DNA of 64,000 nt from Colwellia sp. 1_MG-2023 (GCF_030546755.1 NZ_JAUOPE010000002.1:124001-188000); one strand, 5' to 3'. Shown: positions 9,701 to 18,752, numbered from the stretch's first letter. A program made the numbers and translations. The notes: generated by a model not told the origin, from the sequence alone.

Positions 9701-11133
9701 GAATTAGTGCTAACCCAAACAGCGCGATTGCCTCACAAGATATCCAATTTAGCAGTGAAGTATTTAAAGAGTTTCTTAATATCAGAGCAACAAGCAAGCT
9801 ATTTAGACTGAACAGCGCTGAAGATATTTCTGCACGGATAAAGTTTCATAATACTGGCAATGAGCAAACGCAAGGCTTAGTGGTAATGAGCTTAGATGAT
9901 GGAATTGGCTTAACGGATATAGATGAAAATCATGATGCTATCGTTGTGTTATTTAACGGCAGTAATCAAGATCAATCCTTCTATATTGCCAAAGCAACTG
10001 ACTTTACCTTGCATGCCAAGCAAGTAAATTCGATAGACAACACAGTGCAAACAGCTTCATTTAATCAAGGGACTTTTACCGTACCGGCATATACCACGGC
10101 TGTTTTTGTTAAGCCACAAGGGGCAACTCAAGGCTATGGTTTAACAGCACGTCCTCCATATAGTGAAAATACCCTTTATTTACGTGGCGGTATGAATGCT
10201 TGGGATACTTCCTCGGCCTTTACATACGTTGGCGATGACAAATACCAACTGGAAGTGAGCTTATTAGCCGGTAATTACGAGTTTAAAATTGCTGATGAGA
10301 ACTTTTCAGTCGCCAATATTGGCGGTGGTTTTACTATGCCTATTGGTCAAACAGCCAACTTAACCAATGGCGGTAATAACCTATATTTAAACTTAATTGC
10401 TGACGGCAGCTATATTTTTGAATTAGATGCCAGTAACAGTGAAACCCCAAGCTTAATAATTACGCCAGATGATCCTAATGCTATTCCTCCACCTTTTGGT
10501 GAGTCGACGGTATATTTACGAGGTTTAATGGGCGACTGGGGAACTAACCGACCGTTAACGTATGCTGGAAATGGCATCTACCGAGGTAGCTATTTAGTTT
10601 CAGCTGGCGATCATGCATTAAAAGTAGCAGATGCCGACTGGGGAGGCACCGGAGGTCCTAATTTAGGTGGCAATATCAATACAAGTGTAGGGGCAACTTT
10701 TGAGTTAACACCAGGGACCAACGACAACATAGCCTTATCTTTAGTCGCTGAACAAGAATTAGTGTTTGTTTTAGATGCGAGCAATGTTAATTCACCCATG
10801 TTTACTATTAGAGCAATTGAGCCCTTTGCTGGTACAACATTTTATTTACGTGGCAGCATGAACGATTGGGGCATAAATACTCCTTTCGTTTACCAAGGCA
10901 ATGGTTTGTATCAGGCTACTATTGATATAGAGAGCGCAGATCATGAATTTAAAATTGCTAATGAAGATTTCTCCATCGCTTATGGCGAAAATGAAACCTT
11001 GACTGCAGAGCAAGTATTAACATTAACAACCACAGGAGGAAACGTGATATTTTCTGGCCCATCTGCGACTACTGTCACATTTACTTTGGATGCTGATCAA
11101 GTGGGATACCCCAAAATTAGCTTCAGCCAATAA
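6763..11133 (+). CDS. pulA: Secreted pullulanase-type GH13 alpha-1,6-glucosidase with three C-terminal repeat modules
   Basis: A 1456-residue enzyme. It has a signal peptide (about 1-21), an N-terminal beta-sandwich (about 22-125), a CBM41-like pullulanase-associated domain (YDGWGLHLWNGEGC, about 140-250), pullulanase N2 and CBM48-like domains, then the GH13 barrel. The four GH13 motifs are visible: DVVYNHT, GFRFDLMGH (nucleophile D751), YGEGW (acid/base E780) and SKHDNET (D885). It should debranch pullulan, starch or glycogen outside the cytoplasm. The last 320 residues hold three related modules of about 110 residues, each starting YLRGxMxxW (near 1138, 1249 and 1360). They are unusual for pullulanases and probably bind glucan. 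Confidence 0.93.
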   Translation: MKLLSHLLLWLMLFTSTLVQADWQETTETAFNYSSRPVYDRVNRQYTSVVTITNQSDTSISGPMRVLLLATSHEVFNIDGETAGIPYVNLAIDELAAGDSHNFTLKLELKRDLVSLDLRAEVDVETLGTGLDLASDQIAIFYNRSDGNYDGWGLHLWNGEGCGNYAAPTTDSTNFANWGAPYPVDGVHPDFGGYYILTVEPGAQCYNFIIHKGNDKALGNNNSRFEPNNGQEGFTFNGYPDIWYSPVTSRPIFLDGARAHWLDTSALLWSTDATNADSYRLYHAAQASVTELNQQTLSALPFVAINPATVNESYFSENPHLSSFQGFSIDLAEQEAKQFIKEQLLVVALDTEGNLLDATRVQTPRLLDYLYTRKSNDADEAMLGLQYQGEQVTASVWAPTASNVKINIYNTAKQLVASHEMSSNSTTGIWSYTANRAEVDRLFYRYELTVYHPLTGQIETLTSTDPYSVGLSTNGAYTQFVNLADNDLKPAGWDTHLVPTVEDPEDSIIYESHIRDFSILDQSTSAANRGKYLAFTELNSAPMQHLQSLQNAGLTHFHVLPANDIASIEEASSQRVDVTDTVAQLCQRNSHAPVCGVEDNNAVLLDVLNSYDPSSTQAQALVESMRAFDGFNWGYDPQHFAAPEGSYASNADGVARIIEMRAMNQALHEIGLRVVLDVVYNHTASSGLYDKSVLDKVVPGYYQRLNEFSGMIENSTCCENTATEHKMMAKLMSDSLVSFAQHFGYDGFRFDLMGHLPKQAVINARQAVRAVDADTYFYGEGWNFGEVVNNRRFEQASQLNMAGSEIGTFSDRQRDAVRSAALFNSGGSLNDQDTIRVGLVGNVGSYHFTAASGAYLSMYDYQWNGQPAGYSSDPADTVNYVSKHDNETLWDQLQYNSPSDLSLSDRVRIQNISLSLPLLSQGIPFLHMGSDLIRSKSMDRNTYDAGDWFNRVDFTQLDSNWNIGLPLAQDNQNKWATISGISANPNSAIASQDIQFSSEVFKEFLNIRATSKLFRLNSAEDISARIKFHNTGNEQTQGLVVMSLDDGIGLTDIDENHDAIVVLFNGSNQDQSFYIAKATDFTLHAKQVNSIDNTVQTASFNQGTFTVPAYTTAVFVKPQGATQGYGLTARPPYSENTLYLRGGMNAWDTSSAFTYVGDDKYQLEVSLLAGNYEFKIADENFSVANIGGGFTMPIGQTANLTNGGNNLYLNLIADGSYIFELDASNSETPSLIITPDDPNAIPPPFGESTVYLRGLMGDWGTNRPLTYAGNGIYRGSYLVSAGDHALKVADADWGGTGGPNLGGNINTSVGATFELTPGTNDNIALSLVAEQELVFVLDASNVNSPMFTIRAIEPFAGTTFYLRGSMNDWGINTPFVYQGNGLYQATIDIESADHEFKIANEDFSIAYGENETLTAEQVLTLTTTGGNVIFSGPSATTVTFTLDADQVGYPKISFSQ
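10159..11130 (+). repeat. Triplicated YLRG-type module in pullulanase
   Basis: Three diverged tandem units begin near 10159, 10500 and 10831. Each has the pattern YLRGxMxxW, then Y.G.G.Y....., then a (F/L)K(I/V)A(D/N) segment and an F(E/V/T)LDA segment. They are coding repeats, similar in protein but not in DNA. The layout resembles small starch-binding or glycogen-binding beta-sandwiches, but I cannot name the family. Confidence 0.75.
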
Positions 11134-11286
11134 TGTTACGTTAAATCTCTGCTACACTTATTACAGCTTTGTTTGACCACAAAGCTTAATAGAAACGAGT
11201 TATTCTAACGAGTTTACATAATTCGTTTATCAGGTTTACGTGCAGTATGCCATTTAAGCACGTGCAATAGTTAACTCGAATTTAAA

Positions 11287-11319
11287 AACAGGCCTTGCTC
11301 TCCCCGGCCTGTTTTTTTT
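11287..11319 (+). terminator. Intrinsic terminator of the pullulanase operon
   Basis: AACAGGCC (11287-11294) pairs perfectly with GGCCTGTT (11306-11313), followed by a run of T residues. It lies about 150 bp after the pulA stop. Confidence 0.9.
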
Positions 11320-11454
11320 GTCTTTTTTCCTTGATTCAGTTAAACAGCAAAGGTGCATATAACTATTTTTCAACACAAGTTGCTTGCCAAGTAACAACCG
11401 ATATAATCTTAGCTATTATCAATACCGTCGCACGCCAATGAAAAATGATTAGCC

Positions 11455-11910
11455 ATGAATAATCCACTTAACTTAACGACATTTTTTCCCTATCAATTAG
11501 CGAAATTACAAGCGATGATCAGTGACTCTATTGCTGAAATCTATATGGGAGAATTTAATTTATCGAAACAAGAATGGCGTGTCTTAGCTATATTAGCGAA
11601 TGATAGTTCGCTCAATGCTAAAGAATTAGGGAAGAAAGCCGATCTTGAAAAAATGCCAACTAGCAGAGCTATTAAAAAATTAGCCGAAAATAAACTCTTA
11701 GAAAAAGTGAATAATATTCAAGATAAGCGGTCATCCTTACTCAAGCTCAGCAAAAAAGGTCAAACCCTGTTTAATCAACTAGCCCCTTTAGTAAAAACTC
11801 GAGAGCAAGAATTATTGTCGGTATTAAGCTTGCAAGAATTATCAACATTGAATAATGCTTTTAGCAAACTTGAAAAAGTCACCGAGTACATTTCAAAACA
11901 AGCGAAATAA
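11455..11910 (+). CDS. MarR-family transcriptional regulator
   Basis: A 151-residue protein with the MarR layout: dimerisation helices at both ends and a central winged helix-turn-helix (about 35-105; LSKQEWRVLAILAN, then MPTSRAIKKLAENKLL, then the wing around DKRSSLLKLSKKG). MarR proteins bind DNA as dimers and usually respond to small aromatic ligands. It has its own upstream region and no obvious divergent target gene; the following gene runs in the opposite direction and overlaps its end by 18 bp. Its target is unknown. Confidence 0.9.
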   Translation: MNNPLNLTTFFPYQLAKLQAMISDSIAEIYMGEFNLSKQEWRVLAILANDSSLNAKELGKKADLEKMPTSRAIKKLAENKLLEKVNNIQDKRSSLLKLSKKGQTLFNQLAPLVKTREQELLSVLSLQELSTLNNAFSKLEKVTEYISKQAK

Positions 11911-12105
11911 CCAATTTTTTAAACTTAAATACAGACAATAAATTAAACCAAAATAGATATAACCGACCAATAGCGCAATTAATAAAGCAGTAAGACTAGT
12001 TATTAATGAAGTAGATAAAACATCATTAAATTTATTTAATATCAAGGTTATAGGTAATGCGACGAAGAAACAAATTAATGGCGTGTAAGATAATAACTTA
12101 ATCAT
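11893..12105 (-). CDS. Possible small two-helix membrane protein
   Basis: A 70-residue open frame with two hydrophobic segments (about residues 3-23 and 33-62) and a basic C-terminal end (LKNWLFRLF). It overlaps the 3' end of the marR gene by 18 bp on the other strand. No family is recognised. The composition is believable for a small membrane protein, but chance is possible in such AT-rich DNA. The region 12106-12369 beyond it shows no convincing gene. Confidence 0.4.
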   Translation of the reverse strand: MIKLLSYTPLICFFVALPITLILNKFNDVLSTSLITSLTALLIALLVGYIYFGLIYCLYLSLKNWLFRLF

Positions 12106-12369
12106 GGTTTTATCAGGTTTTCTAAAAATATATATGGGATAACATATAGCGAGAGGCTAATAAATTAATAGCCATGCAGAAGCTAATATGTACACTTGGT
12201 GGAAATAGAAATATGGCAGGTAAACTAAAGATTAAAATTAAAAAAAGTGCTTTTTTCATATTGAAACCTACAATTTACAATAATGTGACTTGCGTATTCC
12301 CTTCCTACGCAATCGTTAACTTCATTCTATTTATATTTTCACTTAACGCGAAAATGTGAGTGACTGCGT

Positions 12370-15300
12370 TTACTTTAATACTTTCAAAATACTGCTCAGT
12401 AGTAATTCAGCATTCACGGGTTTAGCAATATGTAAATTCATCCCGGCAGCTAAGCTATTTTCGATGTCTTCTTGGCGAGCATGTGCGGTCATCGCGATAA
12501 TAGGTAAATCTTTAAATTTTTCGTTCTCTCGTAAAATTTTGGTCGCAGTTAGGCCATCCATCACCGGCATCTGAATATCCATTAACACCACATCAAATGG
12601 TGACTCTTCAAGACTTTCTATCGCCAATTGACCATTTTCGACTACGGTAACATCGGCTTGCATACTCTTTAATAATTCTTTAGCAACTAATTGATTCACC
12701 AAATTATCTTCTACCAGTAAAATAGTTACCTTCGCTAAATTTTTCGGAACTACTTCAGTGAGTTTGTCGGTTGAACTGTCACCTTGAATCGGTTCACTTA
12801 TTTGAACTTGTGCTTCGTTATTGGTATCAAAAATATTAAATAAGTCATATCTCGAAAGAGGAGATTCACAAACAATATAAGGTATTTGATAGCTATCCAA
12901 GAATTCAAACGCCAAACTATAATCACGATTTTGATCTGGCAAACATACCGCCAACATACATTTATTGTCAGCGTCATTATCGCCTGGTAGCTGATTTTCT
13001 TGTGTAGATGATTGATTAGGATGACAAAGCTGTTTAATCAATATTTGACATAACTGTTCATTCACTTCTTGAGCGTCAATAAATAATATATTCAATTTTA
13101 ACGCTGGGTATTGTTCTATTTTTTCTGGCGACGTTAACGGATGATATTGATAACCATAATCTTTAATTAGGGCATTAAAACTCGGTGGCAAATCATATTT
13201 CACACTAAATATTTGTACGTTATTATTATATTCAGCATAAGGATTAACATTATTAATTTTCAGTGGTAGAACAAAATTAAACTCAGTGCCTACCCCTTCT
13301 TGGCTAATAATTTTGATTTCTCCACCAAGCAAATTGATAATACGCTGACAAATTGATAAACCAAGCCCTGAGCCACCATATTCTCGTGTCATAGATTCAT
13401 CAGCTTGTTTAAAAGCTTCAAATAAATGACCTTGTTTATCTTTTGCAATTCCAATACCCGTGTCGATAATTCGAAAACGTACTAAAGTGTCAATGTCGCT
13501 CATGGCTAATACTGCTAAATGAATAGTAACACTGCCATTACGCGTAAATTTAATCGCGTTATTCAATAAGTTACTTAACACTTGCACTAAACGCATTTCA
13601 TCGGTTACGGCAATAACAGGCACATTTGACTCAATATTGACGATAAGCTCTATACCTTTTTTATTAGCATTGCCAATATTTAAGTTAATTGCTTGACTGA
13701 TTATTCGATCTAAACTGCATTCTTCTTTCATAATCGACATATTACCTGATTCAATTTTGGCTAAATCGAGTAACTCATCAATTAAATGCAGTAATGCTCC
13801 TGAAGCACTTTGTGCATTGACTAAATGTTTACGTTGTTGATTTGAAATAGGTGTTTTTTCAAGTAATGAATGCATGCCTTGAATCGCATTTATCGGCGTT
13901 CTAATTTCATGACTCATATTCGCCAAAAATTGACTCTTCGACTGGTTCGCTAATTCAGCTTGTTCTTTTGCCGTTGCTAACGCAGCATTGATTGCATATT
14001 GTTCCGTTACATCACGAATAATAACGATAGTGCCTAAAACATGTTGTTCTTGATCATAAAACTCAGAGGTAAATAACTCATAAGTATTATCAACCGTTTC
14101 AATAACTTGAAAAACACCTTGAGTATGGTTTGCTTTAGTTTCACTTCTACTTGCCGCTAATAAAGCCATGCCTAATTCATTGGGAATTAACTCCCCTGCT
14201 TGGCAACCTAATATGGCTTGTTCTTTTTTACCAATAAAAGTTTCAAACGCTAAATTACAACCGATTAATAAGCCGTCAGGATCATTAAATATTAAATAAT
14301 CAGGTATCGCGTCCATTACTGAATGCAAAATGGCATAGTCATGTTGATGTTGTTTACTTTTTTCTAAAAGCGCTTGTGTTTTGTCATTTACTTTACTGTC
14401 TAATATATTGTTTTGTTCTTTAAGTTGTTGCATTAAACTTCTGTTTTGACTAAAGATATCTCCTACTAAATTAAACCAATGTAACCAACCACTTGGCGGT
14501 GTAATTTTGCCATGATCACCTTGCGCACTATAAGCAATATGACTGATAAATTGTTGCGTAGGTTTTATAAAAGTTTTACTTGTGACTATATAAACCACGG
14601 CTAACAACACTATCTGACCAAAAAACAGCAAGAAAAATAGCCCCATAAACCGTTCAAAAATAGGGTTGGTAAACTCTTGATAAGGTTGATATTTCAATAA
14701 TAACCAACCATCAATTGCCAGTTCAGCTTTTTGAACAAGTAAAGCGTTAAATTGCGATGACGATGGTAAATTATGAATATTTTCCAGCGATAGATTTGCC
14801 AATGACTCAGGTAAAATATCTTGCCATGAAACTTGTTTTTTTAAAGGCTCGCCCTGCTTTGTGTGATTTAGTAAAACTTGACCTTTGTTATTAATAAGCA
14901 CATACGTTTCATTTTCATTGATATTTAATAAAACTTTTTGATGAAGTCTTGATAAGTCGATATTGATAATAACAGCACCAATATATTTCTCCTGGAGAAA
15001 TACCGGCCCCCCAACTGCGGTATATAAACTTTTACTTGAGGTACCAATATATGGAGCTGACCACAGCACTCCGTCAAAATCACTTTTGGTATTTTTCAAT
15101 CGTTGAACGTGTTCGTTTTCAATCAAGTTATTAGAATATTGCCAATTATTTCTATTAACCCAAGGGTAAATACTGACAAATTGGTTTTCAGACACATAAT
15201 AAAACCAGTTTGCCGTTTCATTGGCATTTTGTGCGGTCATAAATGCAGGAGTTAATGAATGAGCCATCGCTAATTCATTTGCTAACGACTTACTTAGAGA

Positions 15301-15681
15301 GTTTAAATCGCCAACCCCGGTAATGTTTACACTTGGCCGTTGACGATATTTAATAATATCGTGACGTGGTTTTTGTAAATAAAAATGCTCATTTTCTTGA
15401 GAAAAGCGCGGCAACTTTAATGGCACTTCTTCAGGAAAATTTAGGGTATGAGTAACATAGTTTTGAATGGCAGCTACAGAATTAGCGGCTTGATTAAATT
15501 GACGATTAATCAGGCTCGTATGGTTAATTAAGTTATGGTATTCACTTTTTTCTATGGCACGTAACTCACCATAGTATCGAAAACTTGCCAGCATAAATGC
15601 CACAAGCATTATCGCAACAAATACCCCAATAATAGAAAGTTTATAACGCGTTACAACTTGGTTTTTGCCCGCTAATGCCAT
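12370..15681 (-). CDS. Hybrid sensor histidine kinase/response regulator (dCache-PAS-HisKA-HATPase-REC)
   Basis: A 1103-residue membrane kinase. TM1 is at about 13-35, a periplasmic double-Cache-like sensor spans about 40-340, and TM2 lies at about 345-370. Then come a coiled coil, a PAS domain (about 450-570), HisKA with NMSHEIRTPI (phospho-accepting H591), HATPase_c with the LNNAIKFTRNG, DTGIGIAKD and GGSGLGLSICQRI boxes, and a C-terminal receiver with VLMDIQMPVMDG (D1035). No phosphotransfer (HPt) domain is present, so a separate HPt protein is likely needed. It is divergent from the GH1 gene; a role in glucan sensing is possible but unsupported. The output is unknown. Confidence 0.93.
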   Translation of the reverse strand: MALAGKNQVVTRYKLSIIGVFVAIMLVAFMLASFRYYGELRAIEKSEYHNLINHTSLINRQFNQAANSVAAIQNYVTHTLNFPEEVPLKLPRFSQENEHFYLQKPRHDIIKYRQRPSVNITGVGDLNSLSKSLANELAMAHSLTPAFMTAQNANETANWFYYVSENQFVSIYPWVNRNNWQYSNNLIENEHVQRLKNTKSDFDGVLWSAPYIGTSSKSLYTAVGGPVFLQEKYIGAVIINIDLSRLHQKVLLNINENETYVLINNKGQVLLNHTKQGEPLKKQVSWQDILPESLANLSLENIHNLPSSSQFNALLVQKAELAIDGWLLLKYQPYQEFTNPIFERFMGLFFLLFFGQIVLLAVVYIVTSKTFIKPTQQFISHIAYSAQGDHGKITPPSGWLHWFNLVGDIFSQNRSLMQQLKEQNNILDSKVNDKTQALLEKSKQHQHDYAILHSVMDAIPDYLIFNDPDGLLIGCNLAFETFIGKKEQAILGCQAGELIPNELGMALLAASRSETKANHTQGVFQVIETVDNTYELFTSEFYDQEQHVLGTIVIIRDVTEQYAINAALATAKEQAELANQSKSQFLANMSHEIRTPINAIQGMHSLLEKTPISNQQRKHLVNAQSASGALLHLIDELLDLAKIESGNMSIMKEECSLDRIISQAINLNIGNANKKGIELIVNIESNVPVIAVTDEMRLVQVLSNLLNNAIKFTRNGSVTIHLAVLAMSDIDTLVRFRIIDTGIGIAKDKQGHLFEAFKQADESMTREYGGSGLGLSICQRIINLLGGEIKIISQEGVGTEFNFVLPLKINNVNPYAEYNNNVQIFSVKYDLPPSFNALIKDYGYQYHPLTSPEKIEQYPALKLNILFIDAQEVNEQLCQILIKQLCHPNQSSTQENQLPGDNDADNKCMLAVCLPDQNRDYSLAFEFLDSYQIPYIVCESPLSRYDLFNIFDTNNEAQVQISEPIQGDSSTDKLTEVVPKNLAKVTILLVEDNLVNQLVAKELLKSMQADVTVVENGQLAIESLEESPFDVVLMDIQMPVMDGLTATKILRENEKFKDLPIIAMTAHARQEDIENSLAAGMNLHIAKPVNAELLLSSILKVLK

Positions 15682-15798
15682 TGATTAAGTATCTTTAGAA
15701 GTTAGTAAAAGAGAACTGATTTATTGGATGATATAACGAAAATTTTCAAAAATCATGCTTTGTACAATTAAGAAACAATTCGAATATTAGAAAAGGTA

Positions 15799-15827
15799 TT
15801 GACGTTTTAAAATAACCACGCTAAATT
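15799..15827 (+). promoter_or_regulatory. Promoter of the GH1-symporter operon
   Basis: A TTGACG -35 (15799-15804), a 17-bp spacer and a TAAATT -10 (15822-15827). The first LacI-type operator begins at the last base of the -10, so the predicted start of transcription is inside the operator. Confidence 0.6.
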
Positions 15828-15840
15828 GAAAGCGCTTCCA
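15827..15840. promoter_or_regulatory. LacI-type operator 1 of the GH1 operon
   Basis: TGAAAGCGCTTCCA differs by one base from the perfect palindrome TGGAAGCGCTTCCA found four more times in this window. It covers the predicted +1. Confidence 0.8.
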
Positions 15841-15859
15841 GAAATAACGCTTCAAATTT

Positions 15860-15873
15860 TGGAAGCGCTACCA
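15860..15873. promoter_or_regulatory. LacI-type operator 2 of the GH1 operon
   Basis: TGGAAGCGCTACCA is one base from the perfect palindrome. It lies 33 bp after operator 1, close to three helical turns, so both could be bound on the same face of the DNA. Confidence 0.75.
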
Positions 15874-15900
15874 GAAACTCATTATATAATAAAGTATCCC

Positions 15901-17232
15901 ATGAAAATTACGTTACCTAAATCTTCACGTTTAACATCTAAAGAATTCACACTAGGCGTTGCAACCGCTTCATTCCAAATAGAAGGCGGGGCAGAACATC
16001 GATTACCTTGTATTTGGGATACTTTTTGTCGCACAGAAAACGCTATAGCAGACAAATCCAATGGGGAAACTGCCTGTGATCATTACCATCTTTGGCAAAA
16101 AGATATCGAAATGATCAGCTCTTTAGGAGTTGATGCCTATCGTTTGTCAATTGCTTGGGGGCGAGTAATGAATCAAGATGGTAGTCCAAACCAAGAAGGT
16201 ATTGATTTCTATATAAAGATACTCGATGCCTTACAAGCAAAAAAGATCAAGGCGTTCGTGACCCTCTATCATTGGGACTTACCTCAATATTTAGAAGATG
16301 ATGGCGGTTGGCTAAATAGAGCAACTGCCTTTAAATTTAAAGAATATGCCGAGTTAGTTATTCACGCCTTTGGCAATCGAGTTTATTCTTACGCTACGTT
16401 AAATGAACCATTTTGCAGTGCCTATTTAGGCTACGAAATTGGTATACATGCACCAGGAATAACAGGTAAAGAATACGGTAAAAAAGCAGCGCATCACCTA
16501 TTACTCGCTCATGGTTTGGCCATGGAATCATTAGCAAGGCTCAGTCCAAACACCTTAAATGGTATCGTGTTAAATTTCACGCCTTGTTATTCAAACACAA
16601 ACAATGAAGCTGATATTGCAGCGGCAAAGTATGCTGATGACTATTTTAATCAATGGTATATCCAGCCAATTATTGACGCTCAATACCCTGATATTCTGAC
16701 AACTCTACCAACCACTGAACAACCAAATATTCATGCAGGTGATTTGCAGATAATCGCTCATCCCATTGACTTTATAGGCGTTAATTATTATACAAGAGCA
16801 GTATATCAGGCTGATAATAAAGAAATATTTACGCAAATCAGTTTAGATGATGTACCTTTAACAGATATGGGTTGGGAAATTTATCCGCAAGGTTTTACCG
16901 ATTTATTAGTCGATCTTAATAATCGCTATGACTTACCGCCGATTTATATTACTGAAAACGGCGCAGCGATGCCTGATACTCTAATAAACAACACGATAAA
17001 CGATGAAGATAGAGTTAATTATTATCACAGTCATTTAAATGCTGTACATCAAGCCATAGAACAAAATGTTGATATAAAAGGCTATTTCGCTTGGAGTTTG
17101 ATGGACAATTTTGAATGGGCTGAAGGATATTTAAAACGATTCGGTATTGTTTATGTTGATTATCAAACCCAAAAAAGAACCATTAAAGCAAGTGGCTATG
17201 CTTATCGAGATTTTATTCAACAACGCCAATAA
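15901..17232 (+). CDS. GH1 family beta-glucosidase
   Basis: A 443-residue cytoplasmic enzyme with no signal peptide. It has the GH1 N-terminal signature (FTLGVATASFQIEGG), the acid/base motif TLNEPF (E169) and the nucleophile motif ITENG (E352), plus the C-terminal WSLMDNFEWAEGY segment that shapes the glucose-binding site. The start at 15901 is chosen because an in-frame TTG at 15826 would place codons through both operators. GH1 enzymes split beta-glucosides and short beta-glucans to glucose. It is followed by a GPH symporter gene 43 bp downstream, so the pair likely imports and hydrolyses oligosaccharides made by the GH16 enzyme. Confidence 0.93.
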   Translation: MKITLPKSSRLTSKEFTLGVATASFQIEGGAEHRLPCIWDTFCRTENAIADKSNGETACDHYHLWQKDIEMISSLGVDAYRLSIAWGRVMNQDGSPNQEGIDFYIKILDALQAKKIKAFVTLYHWDLPQYLEDDGGWLNRATAFKFKEYAELVIHAFGNRVYSYATLNEPFCSAYLGYEIGIHAPGITGKEYGKKAAHHLLLAHGLAMESLARLSPNTLNGIVLNFTPCYSNTNNEADIAAAKYADDYFNQWYIQPIIDAQYPDILTTLPTTEQPNIHAGDLQIIAHPIDFIGVNYYTRAVYQADNKEIFTQISLDDVPLTDMGWEIYPQGFTDLLVDLNNRYDLPPIYITENGAAMPDTLINNTINDEDRVNYYHSHLNAVHQAIEQNVDIKGYFAWSLMDNFEWAEGYLKRFGIVYVDYQTQKRTIKASGYAYRDFIQQRQ

Positions 17233-17274
17233 AGCTAATATCACTAAAAGAGCATCACAATAAGAGAAAATAAC

Positions 17275-18594
17275 ATGCTTAGAATGAAAGAAAAAATAGC
17301 GTACGGCCTAGGTGATACCGCTAGTAATATCATTTTTCAAACAGTAATGATGTTTTTACTCATTTATTATACAGATGTGGTTGGTCTTTCGCCGGCATTA
17401 GTCGGAACGTTATTTTTAGTTGTACGAATATTTGATGCGATAACCGACCCATTAATGGGCGCAATGGCGGATAGAACAAACACTAAATGGGGACAATTTA
17501 GACCTTATCTACTTTGGTTAGCCCTACCTTTTGGCTTGATCAGTGTATTAGCTTTTACCATTTTTGATCTCTCTGAACAGGGTAAAATCATCTATGCATT
17601 TGCAACCTACTCTTTGCTAATGATTGCCTACACCGCCATCAATATACCTTATTCGGCACTTGGTGGGGTATTAACCGCAGATCCTAAAGAACGTGTTTCC
17701 GTGCAGTCTTACCGTTTTGTTTTTGGCATGTTAGGCGGTTTAATCGTGGCCGCAGGTACCATGCCGTTAGTTGAATGTTTTGGTCAAGGCGATAAAGCTC
17801 TAGGCTATCAATACACTATGATTGCAATGAGCGTATTAGGTGTGGTGTTATTTTTGCTCTGTTTTGCAGGTACAAAAGAGCGTGTTAGCCCTCCCCCACA
17901 GCAAAATTCAACCTTCAAACAAGACTTAATTTGTTTGTGGCAAAATGATCAATGGCGCGTTCTTTGTTTAGCCGGATTGTTATTGTTAAGTGGTCAAGTA
18001 CTGCGTGGCACTTTGGCTGTATATTACGTGAAATATTATTTAGTGAGAGCTGATTTAATCACTCCTTTTATGACCTTAGGTATGATAGGAAGTATTCTTG
18101 GCTGTGCTTTATCACAAATGGTCGCAAAGAAATTTTGTAAAATTAAAGCCTATATTACATTGCAATCTATTGCGGCTTTTATTTGTGTTATCAATTACTT
18201 TGTCAGCGCCAACCAAATAATTCTGGCATTAAGTTTATTTTTCTTCTGGAGTTTCTTTTTACAAATGGCTACGCCTCTGCTTTGGGCAAAAATGGCAGAT
18301 ACCATTGATTATGGTCATTGGAAAACAGGTGTTAGAATCACCGGAATGGTTTATTCTGCGGTTGTCTTCTTTATCAAGCTTGGCGTAGCGATAGGTGGAG
18401 CGCTAGCTGGTTGGTTATTAGCTTATTATGGTTATCAAGCCGACATTGAACAAAATGAAGCAACCAAACATGGCATCTTGTTATCCTTCACTGTTTTCGC
18501 CGCTTTAGGCTCGGTTATGGTGGCATTTGTGATGCGTTGGTATACGCTCGACAATGATAAAGTCACTATGATCCACCAAGAATTAAAACAATGA
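17275..18594 (+). CDS. GPH-family (MelB-like) sugar:cation symporter
   Basis: A 439-residue protein with about 12 membrane segments. It has the GPH signature near the N-terminus: EKIAYGLGDTASN and RIFDAITDPLMGAMADRTNTKWG, where the two Asp residues match those binding cation and sugar in MelB. It follows the GH1 gene in the same operon and is under the same operator pair. It probably imports beta-glucosides or laminari-oligosaccharides for GH1. An alternative start, ATG at 17284, would remove three residues. No terminator is visible after it. Confidence 0.9.
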   Translation: MLRMKEKIAYGLGDTASNIIFQTVMMFLLIYYTDVVGLSPALVGTLFLVVRIFDAITDPLMGAMADRTNTKWGQFRPYLLWLALPFGLISVLAFTIFDLSEQGKIIYAFATYSLLMIAYTAINIPYSALGGVLTADPKERVSVQSYRFVFGMLGGLIVAAGTMPLVECFGQGDKALGYQYTMIAMSVLGVVLFLLCFAGTKERVSPPPQQNSTFKQDLICLWQNDQWRVLCLAGLLLLSGQVLRGTLAVYYVKYYLVRADLITPFMTLGMIGSILGCALSQMVAKKFCKIKAYITLQSIAAFICVINYFVSANQIILALSLFFFWSFFLQMATPLLWAKMADTIDYGHWKTGVRITGMVYSAVVFFIKLGVAIGGALAGWLLAYYGYQADIEQNEATKHGILLSFTVFAALGSVMVAFVMRWYTLDNDKVTMIHQELKQ

Positions 18595-18663
18595 AACACT
18601 CGATAATATGCGTTTATTTCATTATTTAAGCTATAAAAAGCAAGCGTAACAATATTTTCCTAC

Positions 18664-18752
18664 GGGTTGCATATACACTTTTCGCCATTTATTCACCCTA
18701 GACTTGGGATAATCCGAGCTTAGAGTGAGTAAATAGCATGTTTCCCGCAACC
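18664..18752. other. Nested inverted repeat in the gap before GH16
   Basis: An outer pair GGTTGC (18665-18670) and GCAACC (18747-18752) encloses an inner imperfect hairpin with arms of about 22 nt (about 18688-18710 and 18712-18733). Several mismatches of the inner stem would be G-U pairs in RNA. No T-run follows. It could be a small repetitive element or a structured RNA end of the GH1 operon. The rest of 18595-19073 is promoter and operator DNA. Confidence 0.45.

Noticed and set aside
12174-12359. 61-codon open frame between the small membrane protein and the hybrid kinase
   Set aside because: Low-complexity Lys/Ile/Phe-rich composition expected from AT-rich DNA and no ribosome site.
15826-15900. 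N-terminal extension of the GH1 gene from TTG at 15826
   Set aside because: The extension would be coded by both LacI operators and starts upstream of the predicted +1; ATG at 15901 fits the family length.
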